From positions 15,147,716 through 15,211,715 of the forward strand of contig CM018041.1 in NCBI GenBank assembly GCA_008638375.1: a DNA stretch of 64,000 bases, given 5' to 3'. Below the pieces are notes generated by a model that was not told the origin of the DNA, did no database searches, and was given only the letters and a program-made list of their open reading frames with translations. The translations under genes were made by a program, and so were the position numbers. The stretch is from Nyssa sinensis (taxonomy: Eukaryota; Streptophyta; Magnoliopsida; Cornales; Nyssaceae). Shown here piece by piece: positions 1-12,500 of the stretch; the first letter of the stretch is position 1; the number at the start of each line of letters is the position of its first letter.

Positions 1-130
1 CTTTTTTTTGCTTGGGATTTTCCCCTCTTCTTCTCTATTTTTGTTGGTTATATGTATACATATATATATATATATTGTGTGTGTTCTTTGTAGTAGTTAA
101 TAAATTTGTTTTAAAACTTGGATAATGGAT

Positions 131-567
131 GTTGATAATTAAATAATGTTCTTGATTTTTTATTTAATGACTTTGTTATTATGATATCTTAATAATATTG
201 TTGTGATTTGTGTGTTTTTATACCAATTTTGATCAAGATAATGTTAAGTCTTTATTATAATGGTCGTATAAGAAATATAAAAATATTATATATATTTAAT
301 GTGTTTAGGACACATCTGTGTTCTACTTTTTTGAGAAATGTTGTATCAGCATGATGATTAAATGAAGTTCTTGAATTTTTATTTAATGACTTTGTTATTT
401 TGGTATCTTAATAATATTGTTGTGATTTGTGTATTTTTATGCTAATTTGATTAAGATAATGTTAGGTTTTTATTATATGGTCATATAAGAAATATATAAA
501 TATTATATATATTTAATGTGTTCTTGGTATATCTGTGTTTTATTTTTTTGAGAAATCTTGTATCAGC
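131..567. repeat. Tandem duplication, period about 219 bp
   Basis: Two adjacent AT-rich copies, about 131-349 and 351-567, share the same order of words: TATTTAATGACTTTGTTATT, then GATATCTTAATAATATTG or its variant, then TTGTATCAGC at the end. They differ by scattered substitutions and small indels, so the duplication is not recent. It lies in the intron upstream of the first SVR1-like exon in the window. No coding content is visible. Confidence 0.8.
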
Positions 568-594
568 GTGTTCGTATTGTGTCATATTTGTGTC

Positions 595-953
595 TCGTGT
601 CTGTATATGTACTTCTTAGGATGCGATTTATTTGGTGGGAGTTTCATAGATGCATGCTTGATGATGAGGAGTTTCTTGTGCATAGATTGAAGAAAGTGAG
701 GATGGATATGTTTCATTTTTGGATCTCGGGAGGTCTCCTTGAGGCTTACTTTTATAGGGTTTTTTTTTGGGTGATTTTAATTGTATGGATGGGGCTCACT
801 CCTCAAATCCCATGTATATAGACACTTTTATAAATGTTCTGGGAAAACTAAGGCTTTAATTTTTGTAGCCTCTTCCTTTTTTTTTTTTGTTGTAATTATG
901 GGTATGTTACCCTCGGGGGTTTATTTATGCAAATATCTTTACTTATAAAAAAA
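595..953 (+). mobile_element. L1-type LINE 3'-end fragment (degenerate)
   Basis: The + strand translation carries a degenerate version of the W-x-E-R-N-x-R-x-F block that precedes the end of plant L1 ORF2, here WWEFHRCMLDDEEF followed by HRLKKVRMDMFHFW. The sequence ends in CTTTACTTATAAAAAAAA, the same kind of tail as other LINE copies in this window. Only the extreme 3' end is present. Its divergence makes the assignment tentative. Confidence 0.45.
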
Positions 954-1367
954 AAAGTTTTTGTACTGTATACCCCATGTGTACATGGATTGTGCCCCCT
1001 TTTGGCATTTTACCATAGCACAATTACTTCTCAAATAAATATATGTTATGTATGTATATACATACATACATACATTATACTGCTGAGTAATTTTTTTCTG
1101 TTCCTTGATACTAATCAACCTTCGTTAATTGAGGCACATCAACCTTCCTCTCTCTCAGGAAAACAGAGACACATTAACCTTCAATTAATTATTTATTTTT
1201 AAATGAAAACCTATTAGATTATCTCTCTTCCCCCCCCCCCTTTCTTTCAACCCCTAAAAAGGGGGCAAAGGATCCTCTTAGATAGTGTGCTCATTGAATT
1301 TCTCAGCCATTGTTGGCCACATAACTACAAAGAGCTAACTTTGTTTTGCTTAAACTAAATTGGCCAG

Positions 1368-1424
1368 GTTCATGAGGGGAGAAATCATGAAGTTCGAGAA
1401 CTTGTAAAAGATGCAGGACTTCAG
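1368..1424 (+). CDS. SVR1: SVR1-like exon: GRN-x-x-VR motif
   Basis: Acceptor TTGGCCAG ends at 1367 and donor GT is at 1425. The exon is 57 nt, phase 0 at both ends, and encodes VHEGRNHEVRELVKDAGLQ, including the RsuA-family GRN-x-x-VR signature. Confidence 0.85.
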
Positions 1425-3424
1425 GTTATTTTCAATTTTTTGATCAGTGAATTTTCTCATCCCAACTATAACCTTATAATTTAGCATCATCACTGATATT
1501 CAATATTCTCAATTGTTCAAAACTAAATAGTAAAATTAGGGGGGACATGATTTATGTTGTTGAAAATTTTGCCTTAGAGAATATCATATGAGAAAAGGGT
1601 GATAAAAAAGGGTAATTTATCAATTTTTTTTTGTTCTTTTTGTTTGGGGTGGGGTATATGTTGAATATTTTGATTCTCTGAAGCTGATCTGTACTTTCTC
1701 TTTTCATTTTTTTTTGAAAAGTTATTTATGTGTTATTCAAAGCTGTCTATCTGTTGAATCTGTAAAAAATTTGCATTTGCATATTGATGTATGATCACTG
1801 TGCATGGCATGGCATGGCAGCAATTCAATATGATGAAGTTTGATCTTAATGATGTATGAAATACATAATACTTTTTTTTTGATAAGTGTATGAAATACAT
1901 AATTAATGTTGGTTTGATCATGTCCATGGCAGCAACTCATTCTTTTTTAATATATTTCAATTTCTTTTCTAGTTTTGTTTCAGTCAGCTTCTTCTGGTTC
2001 TTATTATTTCAGATTCATGCACTGAAGCGGGTACGTATCGGTGGTTTCAGGCTTCCATCTGATCTTGTGTAAGTCCATACTTAATTATTTTTGGTTTGTG
2101 GGAACATCTCAGTTGATATGTCTGGTGTAGAGACAGCTCAATGGGAGTTTAGAAAGTTTATTTTAAAATAATAAAATATTTTAAAATTTGATTTTTAAGA
2201 GAAAGATAGTCAAAATATTTAACATTCACTTAAAATTTTGAAACTATAATGATGATCCTAGTTTCAAAGTATTAATTTTTTTTTTTTCCTTTTGATTAAT
2301 AATAATATTTTTTTGTATTTTTAATAAAGGAATTTAAGTCACAAAAAGGCTTACGTCTCAACTCGTTGAGGTTTACACTTCGCCTTGTCTAGGGTGAAGC
2401 ACCTGGCATTACACTTGCATCTTTTACAAACTGATCACTATCATGGAACTTGCATGGGTTAATGGGCCAGAAAAGTGGTAGTTTCAATTATCAAGCAATG
2501 GAAGGTGGATTTGCTGACTCTGTAGGTATTGAAGTAGACAAAGAGGGTAATGCAACAAGTTTAGTAAGTAATTTATGTTGACTGGGTGCATTGGAGGCTT
2601 GAGGTCCAGCATTATTAGTGATTGGGACAGGGAATGACTGGGTTGCTAGGAATGTCAGTGAATGTGTAGTCATTTACTCTCCTTTTTGCTTGGGATTTTG
2701 GGCTGATGAGTTTCGTTTTAAAATAGATCAGTTTAAATCAATAAAGGAATAGAGCTCAATTTGGATTGAGTGTGATGCTGGGAAACATGGTTTCTCTTTT
2801 CATGGTATCCTTTTTATTTTATTTTTTGGGGTTGCTTGTGTTTTGTAAGGGATCCTGACGTACAAGATTCCAGCATGAAAGGGAGCAATAAAATTTCCTC
2901 ATCAACAGTTTAATTTTCTTAGAATATTTTATAAAAGTAAGTTAATGGATATACTCTAGAAGGGAAACCTCCATGGCCCCATAACCAGGAAAGACCCAGC
3001 TGTTCCCATGGCAGATTACATGTTAGGGGGCCTTTATCTTATCAGAGGTTGCTCTCCCTAGATTGTTGGTTATATGTGTGCGTGACTTTGGGTTTCATTT
3101 TGAAGTGGAGTTAATTCATGACACTTTGTGGTTTATTAAGCTATGCCCATGATATAACTGTAGATCTATGGTCATTTACCATCCTTTGTAGTCACTCAAT
3201 GTTCTCTTTGATGAAGAATCATATTCTTTATTTGAATACAATTGACTCTGGTTCGATGATGTAATAACATGCCAGTGCCCTTTTTTCACAATTCAATTCT
3301 CTTTCCTAGTTAGTGATGCTTAACCCTTCAAGGATCTGATTCATTTGTCTTGTCTATTTACAGGCTGGGGAAGCATGTAGAACTAAAACAATCCAGTCTC
3401 AGGGCACTGGGTTGGAAGAGTTAA
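1368..3424 (+). CDS. SVR1: RsuA-family pseudouridine synthase, SVR1-like (3' part of gene, 3 exons)
   Basis: Exons 1368-1424, 2013-2068 and 3364-3424 join in frame to give 57 residues and a stop (TAA 3422-3424). The peptide contains EGRNHEVRELVKDAGL, then HALKRVRIGGFRLPSDL, then GKHVELKQSSLRALGW. This is the C-terminal signature of RsuA/RluB-type rRNA pseudouridine synthases: the GRN-x-x-VR motif, the RVRIG strand, and the closing leucine-rich helix. In plants this form is best known from the chloroplast enzyme SVR1, which isomerises uridine in chloroplast rRNA. The catalytic Asp domain, S4 domain and transit peptide are upstream of the window. All splice sites are GT-AG. The RsuA family is well supported. 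The SVR1 paralogue assignment is from memory of family sequences. Confidence 0.82.
2013..2068 (+). CDS. SVR1: SVR1-like exon: RVRIGGF strand
   Basis: Acceptor TTATTTCAG ends at 2012 and donor GTAAGT starts at 2069. The exon is 56 nt and ends after two bases of a Val codon. It encodes IHALKRVRIGGFRLPSDL. Reading past the donor meets an immediate stop, so the intron is required. Confidence 0.85.
3364..3424 (+). CDS. SVR1: SVR1-like terminal exon
   Basis: Acceptor TTTACAG ends at 3363. The first base completes the split Val codon, then LGKHVELKQSSLRALGWKS and stop TAA. The short C-terminal tail after GKHVELKQ matches the usual length of plant RsuA-type enzymes. Confidence 0.85.
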
Positions 3425-3934
3425 AAGAGTCGAGTGTGTGATGGCTGGAAGTGCAATTTTTGTCTACTCCCTGCAAGTTCTCAATCAGATGAAACATATC
3501 TTCAAGGTGTTCCTAAGAATTTGGCGACATCTTAAAGTAATCACTGAATGTGGGGTGCCAAGCTGCTGGATTAGATATATATACGAGTAGACTGTCATCT
3601 TCATAATGAGGTTCAAAATCAGTTAACACTTGATGACAGAGAGGCCAGCTGTGTGTTTGTTGTTCCTTAGATTAGAAAACTTTTACAATTCTGAATTGGT
3701 AGATATATATGTGTATACAAAAATGAACTGTGCTGGATTGCAAGTGATATTTGCCGATAATGCAACTGTGAACTTCTTTGCCTATACATGCAACTGGTGG
3801 GTTATCGCTGGTAGTTTAATGATGAGATGTGATTAATCTTGATTTCATTGCAGGAGTAATAACTTCATTGTGGAAGTTTTATTTCTTTATTACTTGGCAA
3901 TATGAAAGAAGAGATAGTGTTGCCACTTCCCGAT
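3425..3934 (+). other. SVR1-like 3' UTR and downstream flank
   Basis: No open frame of interest follows the stop. The sequence is AT-rich with T-rich words near 3870-3900 (TTTATTTCTTTATTACTTGG), a plausible polyadenylation region. The exact poly(A) site cannot be read from DNA alone. Confidence 0.4.
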
Positions 3935-4234
3935 TAGGATTGTAAATGAGTCGATCAGTGGGTAGTTTAAACTTGGTTCGTTAAAGTAAATGAGTTTCAT
4001 ATTATGATCAAGCTTGACTTGTGTATTTCTCGAGCTAATCTCGAAGGAGTCTTTAATCGAGTTGATCACGAGCAGAGTTTAAATAGTTAGATATCTGAAT
4101 CAAGCTTGAGTCAAGTTTAATAAATTAATGAGTTTCAAAATATATTCAAGTTTAATTTGTTTATCTTACGAGATGAGCTTGAATGAGTCGATTACGAGCA
4201 TAGCAAGAGTAATTCAGTTCGTTTTACAATCCTA
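3935..4234. mobile_element. hAT-like MITE (GATTGTAAA terminal repeats)
   Basis: The left end reads TAGGATTGTAAATGAGTCGA and the right end is its imperfect reverse complement, TTCGTTTTACAATCCTA. The interior is rich in GAGC/GCTTG and AAGCTTGA words, as in the common plant MITE family with GTAAACGAGC-type ends. The target duplication is not clean (TTCCCGAT against TTCTCGTG), so this is an old copy. It lies between the two convergent host genes. Confidence 0.6.
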
Positions 4235-5362
4235 TTCTCGTGGGGGCATATCCTCATTTTTGAACCATGAATTAAATATACATGGAGTGTTTATGCATAA
4301 TAAAACTCGAGTCATTTTGCATTAGTCGGCCTAATGTATTTGACCATTGGGTTATCGAGATAAAAAAAAAAAAAAAAATCTAACACGTGAAGATTCACAA
4401 GAGCACCAATTAACTAGTGTTGGTGTCAATATAAGAGCAAAATGTCAAATTTTGTATTGAAGGTTATAAATTTCACAATATGGGAAGGTGTGCCTGTCTT
4501 TGAAATACATAGTTGGAGCCTGGAGGCTTTAAGGGGGGCCTACTGGATATTTGTAGATTGTTTGCATTCGACATTTTCAGTCACCTGTTTGAACCTCTTC
4601 TCAATGGATGAGTGGGACTGAAGTTGTCCCGGTCCTCTAAATTTACGCTCGGCCATGCATCCAAAGAATCCGGTTGTTGGGACATAAAAAAAGAAAAAAA
4701 GAAAAGGCGTTTTCTTCACTTTATAAAAGGGTCAGGTCAGTCTACAGACAACGGTCAATTTTTTTATAAATTAATAGTTAATAAATTTTTAAATAGCCAA
4801 CTTTGTTTCTTTCATGATGAATAATTGATAGTTAATACTTTTTAATTTTTTTTATAATATTAATTATTAAAGAGATAAAATAATATATATGTACTTTTTT
4901 ATATTCCATTCATGACGTATCTTAATAACTATTTATATAAATTCTGCATAATTAAAGTCTTAAGTATGAAAAGTGAAGAAAATTACAGACATAAACGAAC
5001 ACAGAAAACACAACTTCTTTTGTTTAAAAGAATATTAATTTTTTTTATAAATTAAGTTGAATATTATATATATTTTATGTGAAAGTTTGAATTATCTTTT
5101 AAAAATTTCATATGATGTCTTATTTTTGTATGTTGTACACATGAAGAACTTTTTTTTTTTTAGTTAAGTGAGGATTCAAAAACTTAATAATAAATAAATT
5201 TTCCATGATCTCATCTTCCATGTTTATTAATTATAAGAAAGTTGACTCTAATACAGTGGACATAGCATCTACAATACCTACTTAAGGGAGCCTAAAACGG
5301 AAGAATGCTCAAGGGCTTCCATCTTATTCCCAAAAATATAAAATGCTAAAATGGCTCCCCAC

Positions 5363-5412
<50 letters not shown>

Positions 5413-6180
5413 ATGCTTTAATAATATTGATTTTTAAAGGTGTTTTTAGAATTCTCTAATAAAAAGAAAATTAGGGTAGCTTTAAATTTGCAAATTAATA
5501 AAAAAAAAACTTAAATAAAATAAAAAGCATGCTTGGAGTATTCATTTCAAAAGTGATTAGTTAAAATTGATTTTCTATCGAGTTAGGACTAGTCCAATTG
5601 ACTACCCATGCTTTCAATCAAAAAGATGACAGTGTGAACATTATTTTTATCCAATTATAAACTGAGTTTGATTGCTTTTCAAGACCCATGTTTACAACAT
5701 TTTGATTCTCATTGGATCTACAAATTATAATCTAAATTGCTTTCTTTCACTAAACCAACAAGTTCTTATGATTGTTTTACCTAAGAGAGCCATTTGGCTC
5801 ACAAATAATAGGATTGGACAAGTTGTAATCATTGATTAATTGGCCTAATTTTGAAGAAAAAATCTTTTAGATGACTCTATGTCACTAAATTAATATTTTG
5901 CACATGCAAACCATGCAAAAGTTCTTTGAACAATTGCATTCAAAACAGGCCAAAATATAATGCACCATGTCAAAATGGAAAAGCAAAATTTCTCCTCTCT
6001 CCTCCATTAGATTACACAGCAAAATAAAATCTATTGGGAGAGGGGAATATTCCTGATTATTAATTAACACATAAAGCAATAAGAAGAAAGAAATTTTACA
6101 ATTAACACATTTTATGAGTAACCCAACCAATCACCATAAGAAATTTACAAATGCATTTGTTATCTGTCCCTACTAAACAC
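4235..6180. other. Intergenic region between convergent genes
   Basis: This stretch is very AT-rich with no coding region I can support. It holds poly-A/T runs and one long GA microsatellite. The short open frames in it show no family motifs and are not called. Confidence 0.6.
5365..5409. repeat. (GA)n microsatellite, about 22 units
   Basis: An uninterrupted GA dinucleotide run of about 45 bases lies in the intergenic region. It is likely length-polymorphic. Confidence 0.95.
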
Positions 6181-6467
6181 ACTAAACAGAAATCCTCAGA
6201 TCTCATCATGAAAACAAAAGCACACAACACTGATACTACAAATGAATAAAATTATAACGCACGCCAGTCTCGCCCTCATACAATAACACTGACAAAAATT
6301 TACCAAAACCCCGCAACAATTGTATGGTAGCAACTTTTATGGAAGTGCTTTGGGCATCCAGTCCTAGGGTCCACCATTTACAAAGAAGAATATGAAAGTT
6401 TTTGTACACATGCTAGCAACTTTCAGAATACTGCAGCATAACAAATCAGTCTGCACCTAGACGAAAG

Positions 6468-6555
6468 CTAATGGGATAAAATCTCTGTCACCCGATCCTG
6501 TGCATCGGCGGGAATCTCCCTTCCAGGGACCTGGACCTCTAGAAGATTAGTGTAC
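6468..6555 (-). CDS. SEC8: SEC8 exon 18 (terminal)
   Basis: Acceptor CTTTTACAG ends at 6556. The first base completes Glu, then [20 protein letters not shown] and on to EILSH with stop TAG at 6470-6468. The sequence from 6467 down to about 6200 is the likely 3' UTR. It is low-complexity AT-rich and has no clear AATAAA. Confidence 0.95.
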
Positions 6556-9500
6556 CTGTAAAAGAAAGTTTTTTTGTTAACAACTAGGGGCAGTGCATGG
6601 ATGATGTACTTCATCAAAATCCATATGGAAATCTATCCAAGAGAGTAGACAGAGAAAGACATTGGGAGTGAAAGAAGTTGAAAGGAGTCAGCGAGTGGTT
6701 AATAATGTGGTAGATTATGACCTATTCGGCATTTCATCTCTATGTGAAAATAATGACATGGGAATAATGAGAAATAACAAATTGTTATTCCGACTGCCTA
6801 AGAGGGTGGTTTGGCTCTCAAATTATAGAATAGATATGTACAACTTATTCTCTCCAAAATATATAAATAGATAGGTGTGACAACTCACTCTGCAGCTGTG
6901 AACAAGTGCTCATGCTCCATAATGAAGGCAAGCAAAGCCTGCAAACAGGGATAGAACTGTGATCTCTGATGACAACTCAAAGTTAAAATAAGGTAAGGAA
7001 GTGTAACTCAAAAGACTTACTTCGAATGGCATGTTCAACAGTTCATAGTAAGTCCGTACATGATCGAACCTCAGTTGTACAGCTTCACTGTCAATTGATG
7101 GGATAGCAGACAGAGCCTACAACAAAATAAAATTAAGATTCGTTTTATAGTGTGAAAGAAACACAATAACATGGACAGACACTCATTTTCCTAATACCAG
7201 AATCAAACAAAATTATTCTTATTCCTCACATGTGCTGAAGAAAGTCCACTTCTTATCAGATAGCTCAATTGTGTAGTATCAACTTTTCCACACACAATTC
7301 AACAAAGCCTCAACCCAGCCATCAAGGGTTGGCCCCACTACTGTGTTCGCCATTCCACTCTAATGAACTTGCTGGTAGAGGGGAAATTTTAGAAATTGAA
7401 GCATTATTATTAGTAGATGGACCAACAAAGGGCTATAGGAATGGGTTAATAGCCTCTTTTCATGTTGTTTGACACCCCGATAAAGTGCCTGAAACTTGAC
7501 ATATTCAGCAGTGTCTCCATTATGTGTGTTTTGTAATATGCACTTAGTTATCACTTAAAGGGCTAGAGAATGGGTTAATAGCCTCTTTCATGTTGTTTGA
7601 CACCTGATTAAGAGCCTAAAACCTGAAATTTTCAGCAGTGTCTCCATTATGTGTGTTTTATAATATGCACTTAGTTATCACTTAAAAAGATTTGAATTTT
7701 AATTCAGAAAGATTTGAATTTTGATGTTAAATATGTTAGAGGAAAGTGGTTTCAAATTTGACTTGAACTTACAAGTTCACCTTTAAATTTATAGTTAAAG
7801 GAATGTAAATGCTTGAAGTGTCCGGCTCAACTAGTTAAGCATTAAAATTCTCAATGCAGTAAGTAGGTAAATTCGCCAATGTACTCTTTATAAGCTTGAT
7901 TGTACCGCCCTTTGAGAGATACCGACGCTTCCACCCTGCCAAACACCTTTGAAATCTTTCAACCACTGAATCCTAAATTGCCTTAGATCTAGAAGAAACA
8001 CCCAATGGCAATCCCAAATAAGTAGAAGGAAAGTTGCCCACCCCACAACACAATCCCCAAGCCAACTCATCCACTCCCACCACCTCGCCCACAGGAATAA
8101 GTTCACTCTTCTATAAGTTTACTCTCAAGCTCGAGACTGCCTTAAAACATACCAATACACAACAGAGATAGGATGTTATGATTTGGGCAGTGAATAGTAA
8201 TAAGCTCATTGTACACACTTTTTATAAGAACTTGGTGGGTTGCAATGAAAAGGATTTTCCTTTGAAGCTGATTTAGAAATCTCGAATTCCTCTCATGGTC
8301 ATGTTTTTTGCTTGGTCGGGGGCTTGGGGAGTGATTCTCACCATGGACAATCTAAGGAGAAGAGGGTTTAAATTCCCTAGTAGGTGTTTTTTTTATGCAA
8401 AGAGGAGATGGTGGACCACCTTTTTGTGCATTGTAGGATGGCTAGGGATGCTTGGACGCTGATTTTTTCTTTTTTCGTTGTAGGTGAGTATTGCCGACAA
8501 CCATTAAGCAGGTTCTTTTGAGTTGGAGATGCAAGAGTAGAAGAGATTTGAAGATTTCTTGGAATGTGGCTCATTTGTGTCTTATTTGGTGCTTGTGGAG
8601 GTAACGAAATCAAAGGATTTTTGAAGGGAAAGAGAGCTCCCCATGGTGTTTCAAAGACAATTATTTTACGTTTGTTTTTCTTTTGGCTTAAGGAGGAAAT
8701 CCATTGTATTTGGAAAAGTTCATAAATTTTTGAGGGGATCTGAGGCTTCAATTTTTTGTGGACAGTCCCCTTTATTTTGTACGTGGGTTCGCCCCCCTCA
8801 GGCACCTTATACATGTACTGATAATCCTTTTACTGATAAAAAAACAATATACAGATTTTAACAGAAAAAAGACTTGTTAAATGTTGATTTTTTTTATTCA
8901 TTTCATAATAGAAATTTTCCTTAGTTTTATGCACGAAAAAAAGGAACCTTGAATACAACTTTCCGAAGTATGTCTAACTTTTGTCACGGAAAGTATATGT
9001 CCATACTTGGGAAAAAATAAGCTGTTCTGATTTTAAACCAAAGAAGATTTACATTGCTGATCTAATTTGTCCCAAAACTTGGCTTCTAATTTTCATTGGT
9101 GATCCAAGGTCAGTAGTTGTACTTTCACATAATCAGCCCAGATTTGCCAGGGGTAATCATGTAAGTTTATCCAAGCAATACACACGCAAAGCAAGAGAGC
9201 GTTGATTTGAATATTGAAGCTGATTAGAATGTAGAATGAAAAGAAGATAGGCTGTTACTCTTTCATTGAGTTACAATCACATTTTACACTATTGAGAGCT
9301 ACATCGCACTCCATGACATCTTGGTTGCTAATATCAAAGGACAATAAAATTTATTTACTCATTCATAGCATATTTCCATCCAGAAGAAGAAAAAGGTTGC
9401 TTATAAGATGTTGGAATAGAAATAAAGAACAAGGCACAAGCAAATGACTGCAAACAAGATGAAATATGATTATAAGACACAATTAGGAATAGAAGGAGCA

Positions 9501-12500
9501 GGAACCTCAAACTGTGAAGACGTGACATTCAGGCTATAAGAACCAATACACCTATCATGAGATCGCTAAAAAACCTAGAAAGGAGACTTGAACGTAGAAG
9601 AAATAGGCAAAGGGAGAGTAGGAGAAGGTATAGAGGACTCCTCCCGACTGGAGAGGAGGTTAGTATTTAAAAATTGATCTAATGAAGAAAAGGATGTAGA
9701 CTCAAAAAATGTAACATGAGCACTGATAAAGTAGCTACGAGACTCGGGACTATAACAACGATAATCCTTTTGAGCCTGAGAGTATCCAAGGAAAACACAT
9801 TTACTGAGCACGAGGTGATAATGTCCTAGCCAGGATTCAAAATATGAACAAATGCAACACAACCAAATACACGAGTGATGTGAAAGGGAGACAAAGCAAG
9901 ATATAAGAGAAAAAAGGGAGATTGATGTTGTAGTGTAGAAGATGGCATACGATTAATGAGTTAGTATGCAATAAAAACAACATTATGCCAAAAATGTTTG
10001 GGTACATGCATATTGAACATCAAGGTGTGAGCACCATCCAACATTTGGCGATGCTTCCTTTCAGCAACACCATTTTGTTGAGAGGTGTGAATACAAGAAA
10101 ATACCATTAGCAACACAAAAGGAATTCATGACAGACCATGTATTTTTTGATGCATTATCTGAGCTAAGAACTTTAATATGTTTCCCAAACTTAACAAAGT
10201 TTCCATTATAAAATTTTAAAAATATATTTGGTAGCTCATATCGCTTTTTCATAAAAAACAACCATGTCATACGAGAATAATCATCCACAAAGATCACAAA
10301 ATTATTAAAACCATTCAAACTAGAAGAACGGGAAGGTCCCCATATGTTTGTGTGAACTACATCCAATGACTCAGACTGATGACCATGACTACTAAGCGGA
10401 AAAGAACTACGATGATGTTTGCCCAACTAACAAGCCTCACATTCTAAACTAGGCACACGACTCATTTTTTTTTCTTTGCTCAACACATATGCACACGACT
10501 CAATTGAAGAATGGCTAACTCGACTTTCTCCACAGATGGATGACCTAAACAAAAATTCCACTGAAGAGGCAAAACTGCGACACTCAACGCAGATGAAGTG
10601 AGGAAGGAGGGATCACCATAATCCAAGTAATATAGGCCATCCTTTTCATGCTCTGAACCAATCACCTTATTCGTCTTGAGGTTCTGAAAAACACAAGAAG
10701 TAGGCAAGAAGGTTATGAAATAATGCAACGCTTTTGTCAACTGACTGACATAAAGCAAATTAAAGGGAAACTAGGAACATAAAGACTAGAAGGTAAAGAT
10801 AAGGAATGAGCAGGACGAAGAACACCTTTGCCAAGAACATACCGAGATGATCCATCAATTAAAACAATTTGGTGTTTAATAATAGGGTTTAAATCAGAAA
10901 GAGAGACGATATTCTAGACATATGTGAGCTAGCTTCAGAGTTAATGAACCAGGACGAAGGTGAATAGGCCACACAAGCAACATTACCTGAATCAGTCAAA
11001 GTGGCAACAGATGAAGAAGGAAGAAGTGTACGCAATGTTTGGACCAACTTGCCAAGCTGAGTAGTGAGTGCATCATAAAAATTGGAACCGGAAATAATAG
11101 ATCTAGATGAAATAGGAGTAGATAGTGGCCGTGTAGTATCAATGACTTGGTGTGCATACATGGCTTACCATACTTTACCCAACAATAAGGTTGCATATGG
11201 TTAGTTCCACCACAATGATCACACTTCTTATCACCACATCCACCAGAACGACCACTAGCTCTAGAACCACCACGAGAACCAGAAGGACCAGAGTCACCAG
11301 ACCCACGATCACCAAGGGAAACATTAATCGGTTGGGAGAGAGATTTTGTAATAAAGTCACAAAATTCAACAGTAGTAGCAACATGGGGTTCCATACTATG
11401 CCAAAGTCACGCCATAACTACTGAATCCTCACACATCCAATATTTGTACTTCGGGTCTATCTGAGCTGGAGGATTATCTCTCAAATATTTTAATTTTTGT
11501 TTCTCATGCAAAAACACTTTCACAACATGTGCCCAAGCTAGATAATTAAGACTATTCAACTTCCTCGGAGTAATAGACTCAGGCATATCATCATCCTTTA
11601 TCAGAGATGACTTATCTTCAGCCATGACAAAAACCAAGAACAAAAGAAAAATACCCCCAAGTCACACTTGAGAACAACTGAACACTTCTCAAAGCCAAAG
11701 AACCCAACATATAATACTTCAGAAGACAAACAATAGCAAAACTTAAGAGTCTGAACACTCAAACAACAACAATCACTAGCATCAAAGCAAAGCAGATCAT
11801 TTAGCAACCAAGAAAACAGTAATCCATCAATCAATAACCAAGATCTGACCATTGAAGATCAATCAATAAACAAAAACTAGCAAGCCGTCAGCCAAAACAT
11901 AGAAACCGACCACCACGAATCATTCAAAGTGACTAAAAGTCAACCAAACTAGCATGGATTTCTTCAAACAAGACTCCAAGGGCCAAAATGCAATCCTCAG
12001 TAGTTGATCGAAGCATCAAAACAGCCTCACAAACTCCCAAAAATCAGATCGTGACAAAAAAAGTTTAACAATCTGAAAAACATTCAAAAATATAAAAAAG
12101 TATCTAGATGGCTTCAAAAAATTTTTGCAAAAATTACCAAAGGCATCAAGAGAGTGAGATGATCCTAGCCATAGTTACCACAATTTTCTCCCCCCTAAGG
12201 AATTGCAAATTGGATTGCATGATCCAAAACGTGGATCATTCACAATTTAGAATGCAAGATTTAACGTTCTAATCTAAAATATCAAAAACCCCAAAAATTA
12301 TACAACAAACAAGAAAACAAATACATATGTTGTTGATATTTGTATTTTATAATGGCTTGGATTTGTTGAAATTTTTCTTGTTCATGTGTATTTATGAATA
12401 CTATTACAAATACAATCAATAAGCATATCGCGTTTCAAATAAACGTATTTTGTTCCAACAAGGCGATCTGAAAAAAGTCTACCCCTAACGTATCATGTTC

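Noticed and set aside
8377..8814. 145-codon antisense open frame
   Set aside because: It is the reverse complement of a LINE 3' end whose zf-RVT words are readable on the + strand.
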